Source: Flammeovirga aprica JL-4
GTDB taxonomy: Bacteria; Bacteroidota; Bacteroidia; Cytophagales; Flammeovirgaceae
Length of the DNA: 33,335 nt
Assembly (NCBI RefSeq): GCF_012844305.1
Contig: NZ_JABANE010000096.1
Location: 1 to 33,335, forward strand
Reading direction: 5' to 3'
Numbering within the stretch: position 1 is the stretch's first letter; every line of letters begins with the position of its first letter. A program made the position numbers and the translations under genes. Positions 17,568-25,425 of this stretch are shown here, one piece after another. The notes under the pieces were generated by a model, which saw nothing but the letters and a program-made list of their open reading frames with translations, had not been told where the DNA came from and searched no databases.

Positions 17568-17888
17568 ATGGGAAAAGCAGTAGAAATCACAGATGCTAAC
17601 TTCGAAGAAGTAGTATTAAATTCAGATAAACCAGTTTTAGTTGATTTTTGGGCAACTTGGTGTGGACCTTGTTTAATGATGGCTCCAGTAATTGACGAGT
17701 TAGCTGTAGAAATGACAGATGCAGTTATCGGTAAATTAGATGTTGATGCTAACCCTCAGTCAGCAGCTAAATTTGGTATTCGTTCTATCCCTACAATGTT
17801 GGTTTTCAAAGGTGGTGAGCCTGTAGACAAAATCATCGGTGCTGTAGCGAAAAAAGAATTAGAAGCAAAAGTTTCAGCTCAAATCTAG
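17568..17888 (+). CDS. trxA: Thioredoxin
   Basis: A 106-residue classical thioredoxin. The redox-active WCGPC motif is at residues 31-35 after the conserved DFWAT strand, and the cis-proline loop reads IRSIPTMLVF. The length is exactly that of bacterial TrxA and there is no signal peptide, so it works in the cytosol reducing disulfides of ribonucleotide reductase, peroxiredoxins and similar partners, recycled by thioredoxin reductase (not in this window). It forms its own transcription unit with a good promoter and an intrinsic terminator. Confidence 0.95.
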   Translation: MGKAVEITDANFEEVVLNSDKPVLVDFWATWCGPCLMMAPVIDELAVEMTDAVIGKLDVDANPQSAAKFGIRSIPTMLVFKGGEPVDKIIGAVAKKELEAKVSAQI

Positions 17889-17904
17889 TCGATAGATCAC
17901 TAAA

Positions 17905-17942
17905 AAAAATAGCCTTAGTTCTAGAACTATGGCTATTTTTTT
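17905..17942 (+). terminator. Intrinsic terminator after thioredoxin
   Basis: An 18-bp stem with one mismatch (17905-17922 with 17923-17940, tight loop at CTAG) ends in a T-run, starting 17 bp past the stop. Confidence 0.85.
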
Positions 17943-17986
17943 GTGCTTAAGTAAATGATTCAATTTACTTTCCCATTGATGTTTTA

Positions 17987-18610
17987 TTAATTAAACAAAG
18001 TAGGCAACTCACTACACCCTTTAATAGAGCCAGATGTTTGCCAAATTTTAGGATACTGACCAAAACCAGGATCAACCCCTGGAGGTAAAGTGAAACCTGG
18101 GTCAACAAGACCTAACATAAATATTATTAACTCTGATGTAGAGATATAATATTTTGCTGCTGAGTCATCCCATTGCACAAAGTTTTCGTACACAATGTCT
18201 TCTTGTACAATACCTGCACCAAAGCCTGGGTCTGGCGTTAGGTTTAAACAACCTGCTGCCAACTGAAGACTTTGAGAGTAAGTAGCACCGGAGTCAGCTT
18301 GGATTGTATATTTGTAATCATCTGATTTTGATGAGCTTGTCAGGTTTAAAGTAGCATCAAATACTACTGAGACATTACCAGAACCCTCAATGTCCGTTTT
18401 CAGTTGCGATACAACTCGGAGTTTATTGCTCACATGATCAAATGAAATTTGAATATTCTCAATTTCCAATTCATCATCTAGTTCTAAGCTTTCTCCAAAA
18501 GAAAAATAGATTGGATTAGTATCTTTTAGTGATGTGGTTGTGTCATCATCACTACAAGAGAACATACATAATGAGAAGCCGATTAAAATTAATAGTTTTA
18601 AGGTTTTCAT
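17987..18610 (-). CDS. Outer-membrane lipoprotein, unknown function, with DPGF repeats
   Basis: A 207-residue lipoprotein. The signal peptide (1-18) ends in a lipobox with Cys19 (CMFSC), immediately followed by SDDDTTT. An acidic patch directly after the Cys is the known signal for moving lipoproteins to the cell surface in Bacteroidetes, so surface display is likely. The body is beta-rich with no known domain. The C-terminal third repeats DPGF three times (in PDPGFGAG, VDPGFTLPPG and VDPGFGQYP). It is a single gene between the thioredoxin terminator and the terminator of the YebC-like gene. Function unknown; a carbohydrate-binding or adhesion role would be a guess. Confidence 0.75.
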   Translation of the reverse strand: MKTLKLLILIGFSLCMFSCSDDDTTTSLKDTNPIYFSFGESLELDDELEIENIQISFDHVSNKLRVVSQLKTDIEGSGNVSVVFDATLNLTSSSKSDDYKYTIQADSGATYSQSLQLAAGCLNLTPDPGFGAGIVQEDIVYENFVQWDDSAAKYYISTSELIIFMLGLVDPGFTLPPGVDPGFGQYPKIWQTSGSIKGCSELPTLFN

Positions 18611-18712
18611 AAATTAAAAATGGGTTATTAATTAATAGCAATTGAAAGTTAGAAACCTAAATTTAAATTGTATTAGTTTTCTTAGAAAAATCCATAAGAT
18701 TCTGAATAACAG

Positions 18713-18752
18713 AAAAGCCATCTTTCTATTTTTAATAAAAAGATGGCTTTTT
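18713..18752 (-). terminator. Terminator of the YebC-like gene
   Basis: A perfect 13-bp stem (18713-18725 with 18739-18751) with a 13-nt loop is flanked by short A and T runs. It is positioned downstream of the minus-strand gene ending at 18818. Confidence 0.75.
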
Positions 18753-18817
18753 GTGTGCATAGTGTGAGGAGATATAAATAATTATTTATCTATTCTCTAT
18801 TATCACGCTAATCCTAT

Positions 18818-19549
18818 TTATTCCATTGTGTGATATACATGTTGTACATCATCATCTTCTTCTAATTTCTCAATTAGTTTGTCTACTTCTTCTTCCTGCT
18901 CAGCAGTTAACTTTTTAGTAGTTGTAGGAATTCTTTCCAAACCAGAACTGATGATTTCAATACCCATATCTTCTAGTGCTTTTTGTAAAGAACCGAAGCT
19001 TTTGAATTCACCATAGATCATGATTTTATCTCCTTCCTCTTCTTTCTCAGCTTCTTCAATGAAAACTTCCTCAGCACCAAAGTCGATTAATTCTAATTCA
19101 AGCTCTTCAACATCCAATTCGCCTTTAGCGATTTTGAAGTGACATTTGTGCTCGAACATAAATTCAACAGAACCAGAAGTACCCAAGCTACCGTTGCATT
19201 TATTGAAGTAACTACGAACGTTAGCTACAGTTCTATTATTATTGTCTGTAGCTGTTTCTACTAATACAGCAATACCGTGAGGAGCATACCCTTCAAAAAG
19301 TTTCTCATCATAACTAGAAGTATCTTTGTCTGTAGCTCTTTTGATGGCACGTTCGATATTTTCCTTAGGCATGTTTTCTGCCTTACAGTTTTGTAATACC
19401 GCACGTAGTCTTGAGTTGGAATCAGGATCGGAAGAACCACCCTCTTTAATTGCAATAACAATATCTTTACCTAGACGGGTGAAGGTCTTTGCCATGTGTG
19501 CCCATCTTTTTAATTTTCTTCCTTTTCTAAATTCAAATGCTCTTCCCAT
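18818..19549 (-). CDS. YebC/PmpR-family protein (TACO1-like)
   Basis: A 243-residue member of the widely conserved YebC/TACO1 family, historically annotated as a transcriptional regulator. More recent work ties the family to translation, helping ribosomes through proline-rich or other difficult stretches. The hallmark N terminus (MGRAFEFRKGRKLKRWAHM) and the following KTFTRLGKDI segment are present. So is the NMPKENIERAIKRAT helix and the acidic C-terminal domain ending DDDVQHVYHTME. Length is standard. It is a single gene with its own terminator; PurN lies 116 bp upstream on the same strand. Confidence 0.93.
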   Translation of the reverse strand: MGRAFEFRKGRKLKRWAHMAKTFTRLGKDIVIAIKEGGSSDPDSNSRLRAVLQNCKAENMPKENIERAIKRATDKDTSSYDEKLFEGYAPHGIAVLVETATDNNNRTVANVRSYFNKCNGSLGTSGSVEFMFEHKCHFKIAKGELDVEELELELIDFGAEEVFIEEAEKEEEGDKIMIYGEFKSFGSLQKALEDMGIEIISSGLERIPTTTKKLTAEQEEEVDKLIEKLEEDDDVQHVYHTME

Positions 19550-19665
19550 TACTTTATTTTTTTGCTACTTTTTGAAGTTTTTCCATCAAAAAGTAAAACG
19601 TTATTTTTATCAAACCACTAATTTATAACTTTCAATAGAGATACAAAATAGTGTGTTCACCTTTT

Positions 19666-20226
19666 CTATTGTGCTAAAATATTTTCCACTACGCGAGGAA
19701 AATAAAAATGCTCCAGCTTCAAGACCTTAGCAGCCACTTCTTCAGGAGTATCTGCAGGATCTAACTGTGTTGTGGCTTGCAATATAAATTGTCCTTCATC
19801 ATATTCATTATTACAATAATGAATGGTAATACCAGAAATTGCCTCTTTATTTTCAACTACCGCACGATGAACATTGATGCCGTACATGCCTTTTCCTCCA
19901 TATTTTGGAAGAAGTGCAGGATGAATATTGATGACTTTATTAGGGTAGTGATTAATAATGTCTTCACTGACTAATAAAAGGAAACCTGCAAGAATAATGA
20001 GGTCAACATTATTTTCTTTTAGGAAATTCAAAACAGTACCGTCAGAAAATTCCTTTTTCAGAAAACTATAGTGAGGAATTCCAAGTGAAGCGGCTTTTTC
20101 TAATACCCCAGCATCTTTATTATTCGAAAGGACAACAAATTCAACATTGTCATTTCCTTCAAAATGTTTTATGATTTTAAAAGCATTCGATCCTGTACCT
20201 GATGCAAAAATACCTATCTTTTTCAT
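19666..20226 (-). CDS. purN: Phosphoribosylglycinamide formyltransferase
   Basis: A 186-residue folate-dependent GAR transformylase, the third step of purine synthesis: it moves a formyl group from 10-formyltetrahydrofolate to GAR. The N-terminal GIFASGTGSN loop binds the phosphate of GAR. The catalytic triad is visible as Asn100 and His102 in VINIHPALLP and Asp143 in EYDEGQ. The length is typical. No other pur gene is nearby, which is common in Bacteroidetes. A minus-strand TATCTTTG box lies about 20 bp before the start. Confidence 0.93.
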   Translation of the reverse strand: MKKIGIFASGTGSNAFKIIKHFEGNDNVEFVVLSNNKDAGVLEKAASLGIPHYSFLKKEFSDGTVLNFLKENNVDLIILAGFLLLVSEDIINHYPNKVINIHPALLPKYGGKGMYGINVHRAVVENKEAISGITIHYCNNEYDEGQFILQATTQLDPADTPEEVAAKVLKLEHFYFPRVVENILAQ

Positions 20227-20245
20227 TGTGCTAATTTAGTTTCTG

Positions 20246-20253
20246 CAAAGATA
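20246..20253 (-). promoter_or_regulatory. -7 box of the purN promoter
   Basis: On the minus strand the sequence reads TATCTTTGC, an exact match to the Bacteroidetes TAnnTTTG -7 box, 19 bp before the purN start. The -33 TTTG is not evident at the standard spacing. Confidence 0.45.
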
Positions 20254-20311
20254 AACAGGTATTCAATTAAAAACAGAAATTTGCCCACTATCTTTTCGTT
20301 AGTTTTCTTTT

Positions 20312-20423
20312 AGAGTTAAGAGTTAAGAGGGTAGAATTGCATCCATCAACTTAAGATCACCGATGTGATATTCTAAAGTTATAAAATGTACCTACCAAAA
20401 ATTAATTCTTAACTCTTAACTCT
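20312..20423. repeat. 17-bp perfect inverted repeat built from TTAACTC units
   Basis: Arms at 20312-20328 and 20407-20423 are perfect complements 78 bp apart, each containing tandem copies of a TTAACTC-like unit. Similar single units occur at 166-180 and, weakly, near 1308-1320. It lies between purN and the ROK kinase gene and may be a small non-autonomous element or a processed intergenic repeat. Confidence 0.55.
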
Positions 20424-20438
20424 TACTTCAAAACTCAC

Positions 20439-21356
20439 CTAAAGTTTTCCTTCAAGTGCGTTAATGCCTAAAGATGCTGCTCCTAAAATACCAGCGTTGT
20501 TTCCAAGAGTAGCCAAACGGATATCTAATGCTTTAGTATAATATTCTGGTAAAAAAGCATTGATCACTTCGTACATATTTTTTTCCAGATAGCTCAATGT
20601 TTCAGAAACACCTCCACCAATAAGAATGGTTTTGATGTCTAATACTCTCACAACTGAAACTATCAGTTCTCCAACATATTTCCCCATGTCATGATATACC
20701 TGAAGGGCCAGTTCATCACCTTCATGAGCGGCGTTAGCTACCATTTTAGCATCAAACTCACCCGAAAGCGTAGTGGAAAGCTTTCCCTCTGCAATGTAGT
20801 TTTTCGCCATCTCGATAATACCTGCTTTACCAATGTTTTGCTCAATGGTTTTTCCTGTACTAGACATAACATGTCCGATTTCTAATCCATTGCCATCACC
20901 GCCTTTAAAGACCTGACCTTTGATGACACATCCGCCACCAACACCTGTACCTAAGGTAATAAATAGGTAAGTTTCCGGAATATCCTCCAGGCCAAAGTGC
21001 AGTTCACCGAGTGCGGCTGCATTGGCGTCATTATCCATAGCGATTGGCAGGTTAGGAAAATCGTTTTTCAAGATTTTCACTAGAGGCTGATTTCCAAGTG
21101 CAGGAACGTTGGGCAAGTCTAAAGTAGAAGTGCCGTCTGCTGAGATAGTGCCGGGAATCCCGATTCCTACAGAAGCAATGTCAGGGAATTTTTTAAGTCT
21201 TTTTGCTAACAACTTAGAAAAGTTGCCACAGAAGTCTCCACCTTCAGAAACTTCCTTAGTTGGGTATTTTTTTTTCTTTATGATGTTTCCGTCAGTATCT
21301 ACGACACCAAATTTGACGTTTGTACCACCAATGTCTACGCCCAGAAATTGCTTCAT
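20439..21356 (-). CDS. ROK-family sugar kinase lacking the zinc-site cysteines
   Basis: A 305-residue cytosolic ROK kinase, likely phosphorylating glucose or a related hexose. The ATP-binding phosphate-1 motif is at the N terminus (GVDIGGTNVKFG), the catalytic Asp in DNDANAAALGE, and the phosphate-2 loop in LGTGVGGG. The usual ROK zinc site (GH...CxCGxxGCxE) is missing: after EIGHVMSS the sequence reads GKTIEQNIGKAGIIE, with no Cys. I start at 21356 (MKQFLG) because homologues begin there; an in-frame ATG two codons earlier is the alternative. Single gene, 82 bp from the next inverted repeat on its downstream side and divergent from the TPR/SpoIIE gene. Confidence 0.85.
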   Translation of the reverse strand: MKQFLGVDIGGTNVKFGVVDTDGNIIKKKKYPTKEVSEGGDFCGNFSKLLAKRLKKFPDIASVGIGIPGTISADGTSTLDLPNVPALGNQPLVKILKNDFPNLPIAMDNDANAAALGELHFGLEDIPETYLFITLGTGVGGGCVIKGQVFKGGDGNGLEIGHVMSSTGKTIEQNIGKAGIIEMAKNYIAEGKLSTTLSGEFDAKMVANAAHEGDELALQVYHDMGKYVGELIVSVVRVLDIKTILIGGGVSETLSYLEKNMYEVINAFLPEYYTKALDIRLATLGNNAGILGAASLGINALEGKL

Positions 21357-21462
21357 AATCAATAGCTTTTAATCAGATTAAAATTCTTTAAGGTTAATTT
21401 TAATAAATCATTTTTACTTTTCCTCGTGGATTATAGAGAATTATTGATGTGTTTTTGTATTT

Positions 21463-23676
21463 TTGGCCGATACTCTTATTAAAAATATATTCTTGATTAA
21501 ATTTTTGAAACAAGTAGCATTACTACTATTTTTTATAAACGTATATATTTGTTCTTATGCCAAACTAAATGACAGTGTACTTTTCAGTAATGACTCAACT
21601 TTAGACATCGAACAATATATTGGGTGGAAAATCAGTGAATCGTTGACTCTAGGAAGACTAGACAGTGCCAAAGTATGGTTGGACTTAGAGGCTGATTGTG
21701 TCAAAGTTTCAAATGATGTGAACCGAGAGTTTTATCTGTATTCCAACCTTTGTGCTTATTACGAGTATTTAGGGGCGATAGATTCTGCCGAGTATTTTTG
21801 TGAAAAAGCCATCAACATAGCCGAAGAGGCTTATCAGCTTAAACTAATTTCTACTGGGCATACTAATCTCGCTACAGTTTACACAGCCCAAGGAAAAACA
21901 GCCACTGCTTTAAACCTTCTGAAGATTGCATATGAGATCGATAAGCAAAGAGAAGATAAAGTAGACCTAGCTTATACGCTGAATAACATTGGCTACATCT
22001 ACATACAACACAAAGAATACGTGCAGGCTTTTGAGGTTTTTGAAGATATATTGAAAATAGAGATTGATTCTACAAATATTAGCTTAGATAAAATAAAAGG
22101 GACGGCTCTTTTGAATATTGCTGATATGCATCTTGTATTTAAGGAATATGATGCACTTGCAAAAGTTTTGACAAAGATCAATGACATGAAGCTGTTTACA
22201 AAAGACAGCGATTTTGAATCTTATGTTCTCTTTTCCATTCTTAAAGGTCAATTAGCACTAAGTCAAGGAGATTATTCTCTGGCTAGAAAAATATTTTTAA
22301 TCACAGTAAAGGAAGCCAATAAAAAGGACTTGCCATTACCAAAACTAAATTCTTATTTGGCAATCGGTGATTACTATTTACAACGTAAGCAATTCAATAA
22401 GGCCTATGATGTATTTGAAAAGGCCTACAAGATTACCAAATCAAATAAGCTTCTGGACTTTGAATATGAGGTGTCATTGAAGTTAGCTGAAACTCTGAAA
22501 AGTTTGAATAAGGATCAGGCTATCTATTTCTACGAGAAAAGCATAGTGCTGTCAGATAGTTTATTTGATATTCAGAAAAGTGAGGCTGTGGCTGATATGC
22601 AAGCTTTTCATGAGGTAGAAGATCAGAAAGATGAAAATGATGTTTTAAGAGAGATCGAGTTGAAATCAATCAACCGTTTAGATGCACAGCAGAAATTTAT
22701 CTATTTCACTATCATTATCGTTTTGATTCTTCTAGTTTTCATTTACTACATTTATTTAAACCAGAGAAAGACCAAAAAACTGAACTTCAAGCTGACGACT
22801 GCACTGGATAAAATCGAGATGGCCAACATTGAGATTGAAAATGTAAATGAAGAGCTTTTAAAGAAAAATGATATTCTAAAGGAAACATTGGAACACTCTG
22901 AAGCTCAAGGAAAACAACTGAATTCCCAAAATCAGAAAATTTCTAGCAGTATTAAAAGTGCTTTACTTATTCAGTCTTCTATTCTTCCTTCCCAGCAAAT
23001 CATCGATCAGGCTTTTCCCGATAACTTTATTTTCAATCAGCCGAAAGATATTGTCAGTGGAGATTTTTACTGGTTTACCGAACAGGATGGATGGAAAATT
23101 TATGCTTGTATAGATTGTACTGGACATGGCGTGCCAGGAGCACTGATGTCTATGATGGGAGCGAGTTCTCTTTATGAAATTGTACGTGGTAAGAAGATCT
23201 TTTCTCCTTCAGAAATTCTTCGGGAATTGAACAATATTGTGGTAAGAAACCTTCAGCAAGAAAAAACCATGAACAATGATGGCATGGATATGTCGATTAT
23301 TGCTGTGAAAGGAAATCAACTTTACTGTGCCGGTGCCAAGAACCCTATATACCTAGTGAGAGATAATCAACTTCAAAAGTTATCTGCAACCAGAAAATCC
23401 ATAGGAGGTGAATTGAACTTGGCTTATGAAGAACATTCATGGGAGATTCAAAAAGGAGATTGTCTTTATATGGCTACTGATGGTTATCAGGATCAATTTG
23501 GAGGCCCTAATGCAAAGAAATTTATGGTCAAAAAATTCAGAGAAACTTTACAAGACGTTTCATCAAACAGTATTGCTGACCAAAAGAAAATTCTTCAATC
23601 AACAATCAACAATTGGAGAAGTGTAGGTAAGTGGGAACAAGTGGATGATATGCTGATAATTGGTATAAAATTCTAG
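21463..23676 (+). CDS. TPR-repeat sensor fused to SpoIIE-type PP2C phosphatase
   Basis: A protein of up to 737 residues: signal peptide, tetratricopeptide repeats (about 80-370), one transmembrane helix (about 412-432), coiled coil (about 440-490), then a SpoIIE/PP2C phosphatase (500-737). The metal ligands are Asp534 in SGDFYW, Asp551 in DCTGHGVPGA, the Asp in MATDGYQDQFGG and the Asp pair near the end. The coords give the outer limit: TTG codons at 21463, 21493 and 21505 are all possible starts, and the last two put the signal peptide (KQVALLLFFINVYICSYA) at the N terminus. A promoter-like TATTTTTG at 21458-21465 overlaps the first. Its catalytic half is clearly related to that of the 6298-8490 product; the sensor half is not. 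Confidence 0.88.
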   Translation: MADTLIKNIFLIKFLKQVALLLFFINVYICSYAKLNDSVLFSNDSTLDIEQYIGWKISESLTLGRLDSAKVWLDLEADCVKVSNDVNREFYLYSNLCAYYEYLGAIDSAEYFCEKAINIAEEAYQLKLISTGHTNLATVYTAQGKTATALNLLKIAYEIDKQREDKVDLAYTLNNIGYIYIQHKEYVQAFEVFEDILKIEIDSTNISLDKIKGTALLNIADMHLVFKEYDALAKVLTKINDMKLFTKDSDFESYVLFSILKGQLALSQGDYSLARKIFLITVKEANKKDLPLPKLNSYLAIGDYYLQRKQFNKAYDVFEKAYKITKSNKLLDFEYEVSLKLAETLKSLNKDQAIYFYEKSIVLSDSLFDIQKSEAVADMQAFHEVEDQKDENDVLREIELKSINRLDAQQKFIYFTIIIVLILLVFIYYIYLNQRKTKKLNFKLTTALDKIEMANIEIENVNEELLKKNDILKETLEHSEAQGKQLNSQNQKISSSIKSALLIQSSILPSQQIIDQAFPDNFIFNQPKDIVSGDFYWFTEQDGWKIYACIDCTGHGVPGALMSMMGASSLYEIVRGKKIFSPSEILRELNNIVVRNLQQEKTMNNDGMDMSIIAVKGNQLYCAGAKNPIYLVRDNQLQKLSATRKSIGGELNLAYEEHSWEIQKGDCLYMATDGYQDQFGGPNAKKFMVKKFRETLQDVSSNSIADQKKILQSTINNWRSVGKWEQVDDMLIIGIKF

Positions 23677-23704
23677 AACTCGCGATTTGAATTAAATATT
23701 TATT

Positions 23705-23737
23705 AAGTCTTGATAGCTAACTTTCAAGGCTTTTTTT
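23705..23737 (+). terminator. Intrinsic terminator after the TPR/SpoIIE gene
   Basis: A 9-bp stem with one G-T pair (23705-23713 with 23724-23732) leads into seven T residues. Confidence 0.7.
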
Positions 23738-23955
23738 GTATTTCAGGGATTGATGCAAACATGTAGGTAGCAATAAGAATTAAAAATGATTTACTTCAAT
23801 TATAGTTAATTTGTAATACGACTTATAATAATGCTGGAAATAGTTTGAATCTTTCTAAGTATTATTTACTTTCAATGCGTTATTATCGATAGGTTCGAAA
23901 TATACTTTCTTTAGCAAGCTATTTAAGATGCTCTTTTATTTTGACAGACCAAAAA

Positions 23956-24393
23956 ATGAGAACTCTAATTATTCCATATCTCGCATTAGGACTTATTTTA
24001 TCACATGCACTTAACATTGAGTATAATTGTGAAGGGCAAGATGTATTTCCAATCTATTATGGAAGTCCTTTTATCTTTCAGCAAACATCACTAGCTAGTT
24101 CAATGGAACATTTTTACAGTGTTACATCACTTGTATTAAATATTCTAGTTTGGAGTGCTTTTTTATTTTTTGTAGATAAAATGATAAGCAAAATAAAGAC
24201 GACAAAAAGCATCAAGTTGGGGTATAAAGTAGTAGTAGGGATAATGTTGTTTTTTTCAACCTTTAATATCTTGATGGATTCACTATTAATTGGGCATGGA
24301 TTTAATAAATATTCCAACAATTGGTATTGGGACATTGATAAAGAAGCAAAAGAATATGGAATGCATTGTGAGGGAAGTTTGCAACTATTTTAA
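23956..24393 (+). CDS. Hypothetical membrane protein
   Basis: A 145-residue protein starting MRTLIIPYLALGLILS. Hydrophobic segments lie at about 3-20, 60-78 and 90-112, with an extracytoplasmic-looking loop between the first two. The frame extends to a TTG at 23941, but the ATG at 23956 puts the hydrophobic N terminus first. No family is recognised. There is a 279-bp gap before it with the terminator of the previous gene and no clear promoter. Confidence 0.55.
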   Translation: MRTLIIPYLALGLILSHALNIEYNCEGQDVFPIYYGSPFIFQQTSLASSMEHFYSVTSLVLNILVWSAFLFFVDKMISKIKTTKSIKLGYKVVVGIMLFFSTFNILMDSLLIGHGFNKYSNNWYWDIDKEAKEYGMHCEGSLQLF

Positions 24394-24488
24394 TTCGTTA
24401 TAGCAAGATAATAATAGGAACTGAGATCAGTGTTACGCAGTTCAGTAAAAGATAAATTAATTAATATTCAAATTTTAAATACAAGACT

Positions 24489-24740
24489 ATGTTTATTGAA
24501 GTAGAAGTAAAATTGAGTGTCATTGTACATGGGTATGACAGTGATAATAAAGTTATAGAGGAGACTTTTGAAGAAGAAGGTTTTATGAAAAAGATACTTG
24601 CCGTCAGCCGTATCCAATCTATCAGTGAAAAATATATTCTTGTGACATCATCTCATGGTAGAATTATGTATTGGGAATACAAAGGATCAATGGAAGATTT
24701 GAAGCAAAGATTATTGCATGTTGGGGAAGTGATTGCTTAG
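24489..24740 (+). CDS. Small hypothetical protein
   Basis: An 83-residue soluble product beginning MFIEVEVKLSV and ending HVGEVIA. Alternating hydrophobic residues suggest a compact beta-rich fold with a C-terminal helix (SMEDLKQRLLHVG). No family is recognised. It may belong to the accessory block with the macro-domain gene 149 bp downstream. The open frame that overlaps its end (24671-24862) is not convincing as a gene. Confidence 0.55.
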   Translation: MFIEVEVKLSVIVHGYDSDNKVIEETFEEEGFMKKILAVSRIQSISEKYILVTSSHGRIMYWEYKGSMEDLKQRLLHVGEVIA

Positions 24741-24889
24741 TTGAAATTTCTTTTCTTTTATCTCTTTATGCTCTGGATAAAAAGCCTGAAAACAGAATTG
24801 CAACGCAGTATTTAACAGTCAAGGATAAGAACATGTTAAAAACAATGTTCTACTCAAGTTAAAAGAACACAATCATTTAAAGTCAAAAA

Positions 24890-25360
24890 ATGGGAATTAA
24901 TTATTTGAAGGGAGACGCAACATCTCCACAAGCAAAAGGTAAAAAAATGATAGCTCATATCTGCAATGATATAGGAGGATGGGGAAAAGGGTTTGTATTG
25001 GCAATATCAAAAAGATGGAAAGAACCTGAAGCCAATTATAGGCAATGGCATAGAGAAAGGTCACAAAATGATTTTGAATTAGGGCAAATTCAAACCATTC
25101 AGGTAGAAGAATATATTTATGTTTGTAACATGATAGGACAAAGAGGGATAAAGAGAGGAAGTAACGGAGTACCTATTCGATATGAAGCAGTGAAGGATTG
25201 CCTTGATAAGTTAGCGGAAGTGGCAGAAGAATTAGACGCCTCAGTTCATATGCCAAGAATTGGTTGTGGGTTAGCAGGAGGTAAATGGGATAAAATTGAG
25301 CCTATCATAAAAGATACATTGATTTTAAAAGGGATAGATACATACGTTTATGACTTTTAA
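24890..25360 (+). CDS. Macro-domain protein, ADP-ribose binding/hydrolysing
   Basis: A 156-residue single macro domain. The ADP-ribose-binding features are visible: LKGDAT at 6-11, AHICNDIGGWGKGF (22-35) for the distal-ribose loop, and MPRIGCGLAGGKWD (121-134) for the diphosphate loop. The pattern is closer to the TARG1/Poa1p (ALC1-like) group, whose members remove ADP-ribose from proteins or nucleic acids or act on ADP-ribose-1''-phosphate, than to the MacroD group. No signal peptide. It lies 65 bp upstream of an ADP-ribosylglycohydrolase gene on the same strand, so the two probably act in one ADP-ribose pathway. No ADP-ribosyltransferase is recognisable nearby. Confidence 0.85.
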   Translation: MGINYLKGDATSPQAKGKKMIAHICNDIGGWGKGFVLAISKRWKEPEANYRQWHRERSQNDFELGQIQTIQVEEYIYVCNMIGQRGIKRGSNGVPIRYEAVKDCLDKLAEVAEELDASVHMPRIGCGLAGGKWDKIEPIIKDTLILKGIDTYVYDF

Positions 25361-25425
25361 TATTTCTGTGTGAAATATTGTTTCTAAACTTACTTAAAAC
25401 TATTGAGCTAACACATAACTTGTAA

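Noticed and set aside
24489..24740. DarT-like toxin partner for the macro-domain gene
   Set aside because: The product is only 83 residues with no transferase motif.
24671..24862. 63-codon frame overlapping the end of the 83-residue gene
   Set aside because: It overlaps another frame, has no family resemblance and looks like chance.
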